NCBI RefSeq assembly: GCF_026340305.1
Contig: NZ_JAPEPI010000002.1
Location: 3,162,001 to 3,226,000 of the forward strand
Direction: 5' to 3'
From: Streptomyces sp. NBC_01381
Lineage (GTDB): Bacteria; Actinomycetota; Actinomycetes; Streptomycetales; Streptomycetaceae
DNA: 64,000 nt
Both the position numbers and the translations under genes were made by a program. A model generated the notes under the pieces. That model was not told where the DNA came from and searched no databases. It saw only the letters and a list, made by a program, of their open reading frames with translations. This document shows, piece by piece, positions 1 through 7,490 of the stretch (positions within the stretch are counted from its first letter, which is position 1; every line of letters starts with the position of its first letter).

Positions 1-140
1 CCGAAGGACTTGGCCGTTTCTACGATCGATGCCTCCGCCCCTTCGATGTCGCCGGCCCGCTCCAGCTGTTGCGCCAGCCAGCCGAGGGCCTGGGAGTTCC
101 GGGCGCCGCGGGCCAGCGCGGTCAGTGCTTCAGGCAGCAT
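1..140 (-). CDS. Partial helical-repeat (TPR-like) protein, N-terminus only
   Basis: The first 46 codons of a leftward gene lie here; the rest is beyond the window edge. The peptide starts MLPEALTALARGARN and continues with paired amphipathic helices (LGWLAQQLERAGDIEGAEAS) of the kind seen in tetratricopeptide or Sel1-like repeats. An AGGAGGG ribosome site lies about 7 bases upstream of the ATG, which supports the start. Function cannot be stated from so short a piece; the repeat assignment is inference from helix pattern only. Confidence 0.6.
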   Translation of the reverse strand, partial: MLPEALTALARGARNSQALGWLAQQLERAGDIEGAEASIVETAKSF

Positions 141-250
141 CCTCGCCCACCCTCCTGAGCGGTCCGATCAGCCCCGGGGAGCGCCCTGTGCCACCGAGGC
201 CCGACACGTTTCATTTCATCAGACACGAACCTCTGGCGACTCCGGTTCCG

Positions 251-901
251 CTATGCCACCGGCGAGTACCGGATCGCGGAGATGTCGAACTGCAGCCGCA
301 CCTTCTCGCTCACCATGGTGCCGCCCGCCTCCAGACGCTGGTTGTAGACCAGGCCCCAGTCGGTGCGGTCGATGGTGGTGGTGCCGTCGAAGCCGGCCCG
401 CTCGTAGCCGAACGGGTCCACGACCGAACCGAGGTAGTCGAGTTGCAGCTCGACGGGCCGGGCGATCCCGCGGATGGTCAGGTCCCCCGCCATGCGGAAG
501 GTCTCTCCGCCCTCATGGACGGTGGAGGTGCTGCGGAAGGCCATCTCCGGGTGGCGGCGCGCGTCGAAGAAGTCGGCGCCTATGAGGTGTGCGTCCCGCT
601 GCTCAACCCCCGTGTCGACGCTGCCGACCTGGATGACGATCTCGGCACTCGACGCGGCGGGCCGGTCGCCGTCGAAGTGCAGCGTGCTCGTGTAGTCGGC
701 GAAGGCGCCGCGCACCGTCGTGACCATCGCGTGCCGCACGGAGAATCCGATGCGGCTGTGCGGCCGGTCGATGGTCCACTCGCCCGTCAGCGCACGCAGC
801 GCCGGGTCAAGTGCCGCACCGGCGCCGGAGGAAGGGGTTCTGGGGCCGAAAGACGGCGTCGGCTCGAGGGTCGCGGTCTGGCGACGGCTGAAGATACCCA
901 T
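251..901 (-). CDS. YceI family lipid-binding protein
   Basis: 216 aa. The YceI domain, a lipocalin-like beta-barrel that binds polyisoprenoid or other amphiphilic molecules, covers roughly residues 40-215: it opens with TGEWTIDRPHSRIGFSVRHA and ends with a typical VSEKVRLQFDISAIR strand. There is no signal peptide; the first 38 residues are a polar extension (MGIFSRRQTATLEPTPSF), so the protein is probably cytoplasmic, as for many actinobacterial members. ATG start with a strong AAGGAG site 9 bases upstream. It is monocistronic. YceI proteins in this genus often respond to stress regulators, but no operator is clear here. Confidence 0.9.
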   Translation of the reverse strand: MGIFSRRQTATLEPTPSFGPRTPSSGAGAALDPALRALTGEWTIDRPHSRIGFSVRHAMVTTVRGAFADYTSTLHFDGDRPAASSAEIVIQVGSVDTGVEQRDAHLIGADFFDARRHPEMAFRSTSTVHEGGETFRMAGDLTIRGIARPVELQLDYLGSVVDPFGYERAGFDGTTTIDRTDWGLVYNQRLEAGGTMVSEKVRLQFDISAIRYSPVA

Positions 902-1116
902 AATGTCGTCGTCTCCTTAGGATTGATCACTCCGTGTTATCACGGCGGAGACTTGCTTTACGGAGAGAGATGGGAGGTCTCGTCCGGGTTCCATGCCCCT
1001 GACTGCAAAGATGCACAAGATCGACACGGATGTGAATGCACGGGTGGGTGGCCTGACATCACACAGGGTCACGGTGGTGCTGTGTCAACTCCCGTCGGCG
1101 GCAGACGAGTCCGCGC

Positions 1117-1488
1117 TCACCGGGGAGGTCTGCTGCTTGTTCCCGCGGAAGCGACCGGCCCCCATCCGGACGCTCGGGTCCAGCCCGCCCGTCCCTGGGC
1201 GGCTCTCTGCTTCGTACGCATCGTCGCCATGGCCATCAGGGCGATTGCGGCGGGCGACAGCAGGCCGACGGTGACGGAGAAGCCGTAGCCTTCGGGCGGC
1301 CAGTGCGGGGCGAGGCCGGCCCGCAGGGGAGCGGCTTCTGCTCCTGTCGCGGCCGCGGAGTGCGCGGCTCCACTTGTCGTCTGGGTGCGGCCGCGACATT
1401 CCACCACGCCGCTGCCGGGCTCGACCGGGGGCCGGCTCCTGGTGCTGCGTACCGTCGTCGTATCGTCCCCGGCCACGCAGAAAGGCAT
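1117..1488 (-). CDS. Possible small membrane protein
   Basis: Leftward reading frame of up to 123 aa with third-position GC bias in its 3' half and one hydrophobic segment (GYGFSVTVGLLSPAAIALMA) followed by a basic stretch (TMRTKQRAA), as in single-pass membrane proteins. The ATG given is divergent from the NUDIX gene with 5 bases between starts and no visible ribosome site, so the true start may be internal. No family is recognised. It is kept because codon bias in the membrane-segment region is better in this frame than in the others. Confidence 0.35.
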   Translation of the reverse strand: MPFCVAGDDTTTVRSTRSRPPVEPGSGVVECRGRTQTTSGAAHSAAATGAEAAPLRAGLAPHWPPEGYGFSVTVGLLSPAAIALMAMATMRTKQRAAQGRAGWTRASGWGPVASAGTSSRPPR

Positions 1489-1493
1489 GGCGC

Positions 1494-1994
1494 ATGAGCA
1501 GCAGTACCTCGCCCGCGGAGCGGCCCGAGAGGCCCGAGCGGGCCTTCCCCACGCCGCACGGGCTCGTCGGCGTAGGAGTCGTCGTCCTCGACGCGAGCGG
1601 GCGCGTGCTGCTCGGGCTCGGGCACGACGGGCGCTGGGAGTTGCCGGGCGGCAAGGTCGACCCCGGCGAGAGCTTCGAGGACGCGGCGGTGCGTGAACTG
1701 GCCGAGGAGACCGGCCTGTCGGCGGATGCGAAGGATGTCCGGATCGGCGCGTTCTTCGTGGACGGGGAGCGCGGTGTGACCCGGGTGACGGCCGGAGCAC
1801 TCGTGACGACGGCTTCAGGTGCCCCGGCCGCGGTGCGCGAGCCGGACAAGATCGAGCGGTGGGCCTGGTTCGCGCCCCGGGACGTACCCTCCGAGCTCTT
1901 CGCGCCGTCGGCCGCCGTACTGCTCGGATGGCGGCCGGAACTGGGCGTGGCAGCGTCCGGTGCGTTCCACCGCTATCCCACTGCCGCCGGGTGA
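1494..1994 (+). CDS. NUDIX hydrolase
   Basis: 166 aa. The Nudix box is complete at about residues 52-75: GGKVDPGESFEDAA then VRELAEETGL, with the REXXEE glutamates that bind metal. Such enzymes hydrolyse nucleoside diphosphates linked to another group; RWELPGGK and a short acidic C-terminal half resemble the MutT/8-oxo-dGTP or ADP-ribose types, but substrate cannot be assigned. The ATG at 1494 was chosen because family similarity begins just after it (PHGLVGVGVVVLD); an in-frame upstream ATG would add 40 low-complexity residues. The gene converges on the flavin reductase with 2 bases between stops. Confidence 0.92.
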   Translation: MSSSTSPAERPERPERAFPTPHGLVGVGVVVLDASGRVLLGLGHDGRWELPGGKVDPGESFEDAAVRELAEETGLSADAKDVRIGAFFVDGERGVTRVTAGALVTTASGAPAAVREPDKIERWAWFAPRDVPSELFAPSAAVLLGWRPELGVAASGAFHRYPTAAG

Positions 1995-1996
1995 CG

Positions 1997-2512
1997 TCAC
2001 GCCTCGCCCGGCCAGGCGGCGAACCGGCGCAGCCCGTAAAGCAGCGGCTGGGGCGGTTCGTCGGCGAGTTCGGCGTCCATCACCTCCCCGAAGACGACGG
2101 TGTGCGTGGACACGGTGGTGAGTTCGCTGACCCGGCACTCGGCGACGGCGAACGCGTCATGGGCCAGCCAGGGCAGGCCCTCGGTGCCGAGGCGCTTCCA
2201 GTGCACCCGGGCGAACCGGTCGTCGACGGGGGAGGAGAAGACCTCCGCCGCCGACCGGGCCCCGGCGTGCAGCAGGTTCAGCGCGAACCAGCCCCGCTCC
2301 CGCACCGCCGCCAGGGTGCTGCTGCCCGCGGTGAGGCAGACCAGGACCGTCGGCGGGACCATGGTCACGCTGCACAGCGCGGAGCAGGTCGCGCCCCGCG
2401 GTTCCCCGAGTTCGTCGATGCCCGTCACCACCGCGACACCGGTCGGGAAGCCGCTCATCAGGGTCCGGTAGCGGTCGCCTTCGACGGGCCCGGTCTGCCT
2501 GCGCCCGTTCAT
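1997..2512 (-). CDS. Flavin reductase (halogenase/monooxygenase partner type)
   Basis: 171 aa, full length for the HpaC-like flavin reductase family: FPTGVAVVTGIDELG, then GATCSALCSVTMVPP and VFGEVMDAEL. These enzymes reduce free FMN or FAD with NAD(P)H for a partner monooxygenase or halogenase. The ATG overlaps the stop of the halogenase remnant as ATGA, the classical coupling of a two-component FADH2-dependent halogenase with its reductase. Because the halogenase is now truncated and frameshifted, the reductase has lost its partner and probably its promoter; it may be silent or serve other flavoenzymes. Confidence 0.9.
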   Translation of the reverse strand: MNGRRQTGPVEGDRYRTLMSGFPTGVAVVTGIDELGEPRGATCSALCSVTMVPPTVLVCLTAGSSTLAAVRERGWFALNLLHAGARSAAEVFSSPVDDRFARVHWKRLGTEGLPWLAHDAFAVAECRVSELTTVSTHTVVFGEVMDAELADEPPQPLLYGLRRFAAWPGEA

Positions 2513-2948
2513 GCGCTGTGCAGGCGGCTCAGATAGTCGTGGTGCGACGGCAGCGTCGCGAGCAGTCCGCGCTGCTCCTCCGCGACCCGCGCGAAGAGCG
2601 GCCGGGCCCCTCCAGGGACTCGGTGCGGTGCAGCAGCGCGGGCAGCGGGTGCTCGGGCTGCAGGCCGAGACCGGAGAAGATGCAGTAGTAGCTGCCGTTG
2701 GTCCAGAAGTTGCGGAACTCCGCGTCGAAGTTGCCGTAGTACTCGCTCTCGCCGGCCGTCGGTGCGTTGACGGGCAGCCCCGCCCGGTACATGGCGATCT
2801 TCTCCTGGATCTGGTCGGAGAGCTTCAACTCCTTGTTGGCCCGCCAGAATTCGGTGTCGTTGCGGGGCGCGAGCGCGAAGTGTGCCTGCAGGAAGTCGCT
2901 CACGGCGTCGACGGCGGCCGGGGCGGAGCGGGCGCGCGCGGAGCTCAA
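2509..2948 (-). pseudogene. Tryptophan-halogenase-like gene, 5'-truncated and frameshifted
   Basis: Only the C-terminal third of a flavin-dependent (tryptophan 7-halogenase type) halogenase remains. The reading frame entering from about 2930 gives FLQAHFALAPRNDTEFWRAN, IQEKIAMYRAGLPVNAPTA and FRNFWTNGSYYCIFSGLGL, hallmarks of the family's C-terminus. The frame breaks at the run of C on the + strand near 2604-2610; the other frame continues as PLFARVAEEQRGLLATLPSH and ends at the TGA overlapping the reductase ATG. The FAD-binding GxGxxG and WxWxIP regions are absent. A single-base loss in the homopolymer explains the shift, though a sequencing error there cannot be excluded; the N-terminal loss is independent of that. 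Confidence 0.88.
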
Positions 2949-3576
2949 AGGCTATCTGCGCGACCGGGTCACGGCGCGGGAGGCCGACCCGCGTGACGCG
3001 CTCCTCGACGACCTGATCGCCCAGCAGCGCTCCCAAGGGGGCGTCGACCGCGACGAGTTGGCGGGCATCGCGCTGGTGCTGCTGATCGCGGGACACGAGA
3101 CGACGACCAACATGATTTCCCTCGGCACGCTCGCCCTGATGGAACACCCCGGGGAACTGGCGGAGTTGAGAGCGGACGGTGCGCTGCTGCCCGGCGCCGT
3201 CGACGAACTGCTCCGGTTCCTGTCCGTCGCGGACGGCCTGCTCCGCGTGGCGGTCGCGGACATCCCCGTCGCCGACCGGGTGATCAGAGCAGGTGACGGG
3301 GTGGTCATGGCCACGTCGCTGATCAACCGCGACGCCAGGGCGTTCGCCCGCCCGGACGTGCTCGACGTTCGGCGCTCGGCCGCTCAGCACGTTGCCTTCG
3401 GCCACGGCGTCCACCAATGCCTGGGCCAGAACCTGGCGCGCGCGGAGCTGGAGATCGCCCTCACGGCGCTCCATACCCGTGTGCCCACGCTCGCGCCGAA
3501 CGTGCCGACGGACCAGGTGCCCTTCAAGCCGGGCGGCACGATCCAGGGGCTGCTCGCCTTCCCGGTCACCTGGTAG
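2935..3576 (+). pseudogene. Cytochrome P450, C-terminal half only
   Basis: The frame from about 2941 to the TAG at 3574 encodes the second half of a bacterial P450: I-helix oxygen-activation motif AGHETTT, K-helix ELLRF (ExxR), and haem loop FGHGVHQCLGQNLAR with the cysteine ligand. The expected first 190 or so residues (helices A to G) are absent. The 5' end abuts the truncated 5' end of the halogenase on the other strand, so both genes lost their starts in one deletion of the shared promoter region. No ribosome site or start precedes ELKGYLRDRV. It is presumed non-functional. Confidence 0.9.
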
Positions 3577-3597
3577 CCGCCGCCCCCCCGCACTGCG

Positions 3598-4488
3598 TCA
3601 GGCGCGGGATTCGTCGTCGAAGCTGGCGAAGTACGCGGCCGCCATGTCCTCGTCCCCGTGCCCCTGCGCGGCGGCGCGGCGCAGGCGTTCGGCGCCCGCG
3701 GCGGCCACGTCGAGGCGGACGCCGTGCCGCTCGCCCGCCTCGACGATCAGGCGGGCGTCCTTCGCCGCGGTGGTCACCGCGAAGGCGGCGGGTGTCAGCC
3801 GGTCGCCCAGGATGAGATCGGCCTTGGCGTGCAGATAGCCCATGTCGAGCGGGCCGCCCGCGATGACGTCGAAGAAGTCCTGCGGGTCCACGCCGAGTGC
3901 CCGGGACAGGGCGAGGGCCTCGCCCGTCGCGTTCGTCGCCGCGATGACCCAGCTGTTGGCCACCAGCTTGAGCCGCGTAGCGCTGCCCGCCGCCCCGTCG
4001 TCACCGGTCCACACGGTCCGGGCGCCGACGGCGTCGAAGACGGGGGTCACCACGTCCCTCTCCTCGACCGGACCGGCGGCCAGGACAAGGAGCTTTCCGG
4101 CCTCCGCTGGCTGCCGGGTGCCGAGCACGGGGGCGTCGTAGAAGGGGAGTTGATAGCTCTGGGCGAAGGCGGCGAGGTCACCGATGGCCTCGATGCCCGC
4201 GGTCGTCGACTGCACCCACACCGTGCCGGGGCGCAGACCCGGGACCGCCTCCCGCATGACCTCCAGGGCGGAGGCGCCGTCGTACAGCATGGTGAGGACG
4301 GCATCGGCGCCCCGCACCGCGTCGGCGGGGGTGTCGGCGACGTACGCGCCGTCGGCGGCCAGCGGCTCGGCCTTGGCGCGGCTGCGGTTCCAGGCCCGGA
4401 CGCGATGCCCGGCGCGGGCGAGGTTGCGGGCCATCGCGGTGCCCATGATGCCGGTGCCGAGGACGCTTACGGTGAGCTTGTCGTTCAT
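3598..4488 (-). CDS. NAD(P)-dependent oxidoreductase, 3-hydroxyisobutyrate dehydrogenase family
   Basis: 296 aa, full length. The N-terminal Rossmann fold has VSVLGTGIMGTAMARNLARA (GxGxxG at residues 11-16), the substrate-binding signature is partly kept, and the catalytic lysine is K174 in LKLVANSW. The C-terminal all-helical 6-phosphogluconate-dehydrogenase-like domain follows. Substrate is not predictable; members oxidise beta-hydroxyacids or reduce imines. ATG start at the conserved N-terminus. It converges with the P450 remnant and diverges from the STAND gene, whose promoter must lie within 4489-4621. Confidence 0.9.
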   Translation of the reverse strand: MNDKLTVSVLGTGIMGTAMARNLARAGHRVRAWNRSRAKAEPLAADGAYVADTPADAVRGADAVLTMLYDGASALEVMREAVPGLRPGTVWVQSTTAGIEAIGDLAAFAQSYQLPFYDAPVLGTRQPAEAGKLLVLAAGPVEERDVVTPVFDAVGARTVWTGDDGAAGSATRLKLVANSWVIAATNATGEALALSRALGVDPQDFFDVIAGGPLDMGYLHAKADLILGDRLTPAAFAVTTAAKDARLIVEAGERHGVRLDVAAAGAERLRRAAAQGHGDEDMAAAYFASFDDESRA

Positions 4489-4621
4489 GGCATCAACCTA
4501 CTGATCCGCGCCGCACGAGTCAGTCAGGGGCCTCCTCGCCAGGACGAAGATCGCTCTCTACGGTGGCACAAGTGATGCTTGGGGGAAGGCGCCCCGAGCG
4601 CGGAGCGAGGGGGAGCCCTGG

Positions 4622-6826
4622 ATGGCGAGCGAAGAGCCCGATGTGCCGAACGGACCGGAGCCTTCGGTGATGCACACGCACAACGACCTGTCAGGAATCG
4701 TGCACGGGCCCGTCGTCCAGGCGGGGCAGGTGCACGGAGGCATCACCTTCAACGTCCAGCAGGCACAGGCCCCCGGACCGCACGTCACACCGGACCAAGT
4801 CCCGCCCGTCCTGGGGAGTTTCGTCAATCGGCGGGACGACATCGCACGACTCGACGGCTGGTTCGGCGCGGGACGCTCGGAGCGGAGCCGGGCCCGGGTC
4901 GGCCTCGGGCTCCTCTACGGCCTGCGCGGAGTCGGCAAGACATCGATGGTCTGCCACTGGGCGGCCGAGCAGGGTCGCGCGCTCTTCCCCGACGGGCAGA
5001 TCTACGTCGACTTCGCCTCGCTCGGCGGTCCTTCGGGCGGCAGCGATGTGTCCGAGGCCGCGCGCAAGTGCCTGCTGGCGATCGGGATCGGGGAGTCGTA
5101 CATTCCCGCGATGTACGAGGACCGCGTCGCGCTGTTCCGGTCGCATTCGGCGCCGCGCCGGTTACTGATGGTCTTCGAGAACGTCAGCCACCCGGCCCAG
5201 GTGCGGTCGCTGATTCCCAAGGGGCCCGGCAGCGTCGTGCTGGCCACCAGCCACGCCCGCCTCGGTGAACTCGCCGTCTCTGGGGCGAAGTTGCTGCCCG
5301 TAGAGCCGTTTGGCCACGGCAGCGGCATCGAGTTGCTGGCCGAGCTGTGCGGCGACGATGCCGTGACCGACGAGGAGGAGGCGGCCCGGCACCTGGTCGA
5401 ACTGTGCGCGGGTCTGCCCGAGGCGCTCAGCGTGCTCGCCGCCCGACTGCTCGCCGGTCCGAGGCTGACCATGACGTGCCTTGCCCGTGAACTGGCCGAC
5501 GAGAGCGGCCGGTTGGCGGGGATGGCGGTGGGGAAGGAGCGTTCCGTGACCGCGGTGTTCGATCTCACCTACCGGGAGCTGTCGCCGGAGGCGTCCCGGA
5601 TGTACCGGCTCGTGTCCTGTCTGCCGGGAGGGTCGTTCGACGCAGGGGCCGCGGCTGCCACGGCTGGGCTCGGCACGGACACCGCCCGCTCCCTCCTCGA
5701 CGCCCTGGAGGAGGTGCGGCTCCTCGACCTGGCAGAGGACGGCCGCTACCGCTTCCACGATCTCGTACGCCTGCACGCGCGCGAGCGCGCCGCCCAGGAG
5801 GAGACGCGGGGCACACTGCGCGCGGCGGTCGAGCGCATGGTGACGCACTATCTCGCCCTGACCGCGTTCGCCGACCGGGCCGTCAGAGCCGACCGGCTGC
5901 GCATCGCCGATCTCGCCGACCTCCTGGCGGACGCGCCCGACCCCTTCGCCGCCGACGGCTCACCGGCCCCGCTGGACTGGCTCGAGGCCGAACACCCCAA
6001 CATCCTCGAAGTGTTGCGCACGGCCTTCGACGAGGGCCTGTTCACGCAGGTGTGGCAGCTCTCCGAGGCGTTCACGGTGCTCTTCCTCCACCACCGGCAT
6101 CTCGCCGCCTGGAAGGAGTCACTGGAGCTGGGCGTGGCGGCCGCGGTGGCCGACGCCACGCCGGTCCCCGCGGCCGAGGCGAGGCTACGCAGCCTGCTCT
6201 CCCGCCCGCTGATGAGCCTCGGCGAGCACGAGGCGGCCCGCGTCGAACTGGAGAAGGCCGTGGCCTGCGCCGAGGTGTCGGGGCACCCCGTGGTGCACGC
6301 CTCCGCCCTGGAGTTCGCCGGACGCCTCTGGGAGCGCACCGATCTGCCCCGGGCCATGGCGGCGTACCGGAAGTCCCTCGAACTCAACGTCCAGGGAGGG
6401 GAGTTGCGGGGAGCGGCGATAGCGACGTACTTCCTGGGCCACGCACAGGCCGCCCACGGCGATCACGCCGACGCCCTGGACACGCTGCGGGAGGCGCACC
6501 GGGCGCTGACGGCCTGCGAGGACCCGAGGATGGCGGCGCGCGTCCTGATCGCCATCGCCGCGGTGCACGAACGACACGGCAGGACCGACGAGGCGATCGC
6601 CGCCCTGGAGGACGCGGCGGGTGCCCTGCGCGCACTGGAGGCGTTCCACTACGAGGCCGAGGCGAGGGTGGCCATGGCCAAGATCCTGGAGGCCCGGGAG
6701 GAGGACTCGGCGCGGCGCCGCGCTCTGGTGCGGAGGGCGGCGGAGATCTACGAGTCCGAAGGCAACCCGGAGGCAGGGGAGTTGAGGCGGTGGCTGGGGC
6801 GGATGTCCGGTGAGGGGGATGTGTGA
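4622..6826 (+). CDS. STAND NTPase with N-terminal HN..SG motif and TPR-like C-terminus
   Basis: 734 aa, cytosolic. Residues 18-44 carry a short motif (THNDLSGIVHGPVVQAGQVH then GGITF) that recurs at the N-terminus of many actinobacterial STAND and effector proteins. The NB-ARC-like ATPase follows: Walker A GVGKTS at 103-108, Walker B-like LLMVFENV at 181-188 with Glu where Asp is usual, and CAGLPEAL at 262-269 in place of GLPLAL. A winged-helix-like region (FHDLVRLHARERA) precedes helical repeats to the end. This is the layout of AfsR-like regulators without their DNA-binding domain, and of NLR-type sensors. A G-rich SD (GAGGGGGAG) precedes the ATG. The target is unknown. Confidence 0.85.
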   Translation: MASEEPDVPNGPEPSVMHTHNDLSGIVHGPVVQAGQVHGGITFNVQQAQAPGPHVTPDQVPPVLGSFVNRRDDIARLDGWFGAGRSERSRARVGLGLLYGLRGVGKTSMVCHWAAEQGRALFPDGQIYVDFASLGGPSGGSDVSEAARKCLLAIGIGESYIPAMYEDRVALFRSHSAPRRLLMVFENVSHPAQVRSLIPKGPGSVVLATSHARLGELAVSGAKLLPVEPFGHGSGIELLAELCGDDAVTDEEEAARHLVELCAGLPEALSVLAARLLAGPRLTMTCLARELADESGRLAGMAVGKERSVTAVFDLTYRELSPEASRMYRLVSCLPGGSFDAGAAAATAGLGTDTARSLLDALEEVRLLDLAEDGRYRFHDLVRLHARERAAQEETRGTLRAAVERMVTHYLALTAFADRAVRADRLRIADLADLLADAPDPFAADGSPAPLDWLEAEHPNILEVLRTAFDEGLFTQVWQLSEAFTVLFLHHRHLAAWKESLELGVAAAVADATPVPAAEARLRSLLSRPLMSLGEHEAARVELEKAVACAEVSGHPVVHASALEFAGRLWERTDLPRAMAAYRKSLELNVQGGELRGAAIATYFLGHAQAAHGDHADALDTLREAHRALTACEDPRMAARVLIAIAAVHERHGRTDEAIAALEDAAGALRALEAFHYEAEARVAMAKILEAREEDSARRRALVRRAAEIYESEGNPEAGELRRWLGRMSGEGDV

Positions 6827-6901
6827 GGTGTGGCGGACGAGGCTGTCTGACACCCGCCGAGCCCGCAGCGGACAGGAGCTCCGGACGCCCCGGAGCGCCG
6901 C

Positions 6902-7490
6902 CTAGCCGAGGGGTTCGGTCGTCGCTTGGGGGCGGATGCGGAGGGCGATGTCTTCCTCGCGTGCGTCGCCGATTCGTAGCGTCGTGATGGTGTCTGTCAG
7001 GGGAAGGTCTGCGCGTAGGCAGGTGTAGAGGGCGGCGGCTGCGAGGCTGTGTTCGGATGGTGGTCCGGTCAGCGACGCCTTCGCTGAGCGGGATGCCGGA
7101 CGTGCGTTGGAGGTCGGGGCGCCTGGCTCAGTCGAGGGGCTTGGTCGTCGCCTGGGGTCGGATGCGGAGGGTGACGTCTTTCTCGCGACGCGCGTCGCCG
7201 ATCCGTAGCATCACGGCGGTGTCCGTCAGGGAAGGTCCGGGCGTAGGCAGGTGTAGACGGTGGCGGCTGCGAGGCTGTGCCCGGACGGTGGTCCGGTCAG
7301 CGGCGCTTTCACACAGTGGGGCGCCTGATGTGTGTTGCAGGTCAGGCGTGCGGCTCGGTCGTCGCTTGGGGGCGGATGCGGAGCGCGACGTCTTCCTCGC
7401 GTGCGTCGCCGATTCGTAGGGTCGCGATGGTGTCTGTCAGGGGAAGGTCCGCGCGTAGGCAGGTGTAGACGGCGGCCGCCGCGAGGCCGG
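6902..7490 (-). repeat. Three tandem copies of a gene tail
   Basis: The last ~45 codons of the gene ending at 7342 recur twice downstream. All three leftward copies read AAA-YTCLRADLPLTDT then TLRIGDAREEDxALRIRPQA and TTEP, followed by a stop; stops lie at 6902, 7128 and 7342 (periods 226 and 214). The copy at 6902 is an intact frame. The copy at 7128 has lost a base near the LPLTDT codons and gained an Arg codon. Flanking GTGCGTTGGAGGTC-like sequence is also repeated, so whole units were duplicated. This explains the otherwise empty 6827-7341 interval. Confidence 0.85.

Noticed and set aside
1997..4488. Active halogenated natural-product cluster
   Set aside because: Both the halogenase and the P450 are truncated; no NRPS, PKS or other core enzyme nearby.
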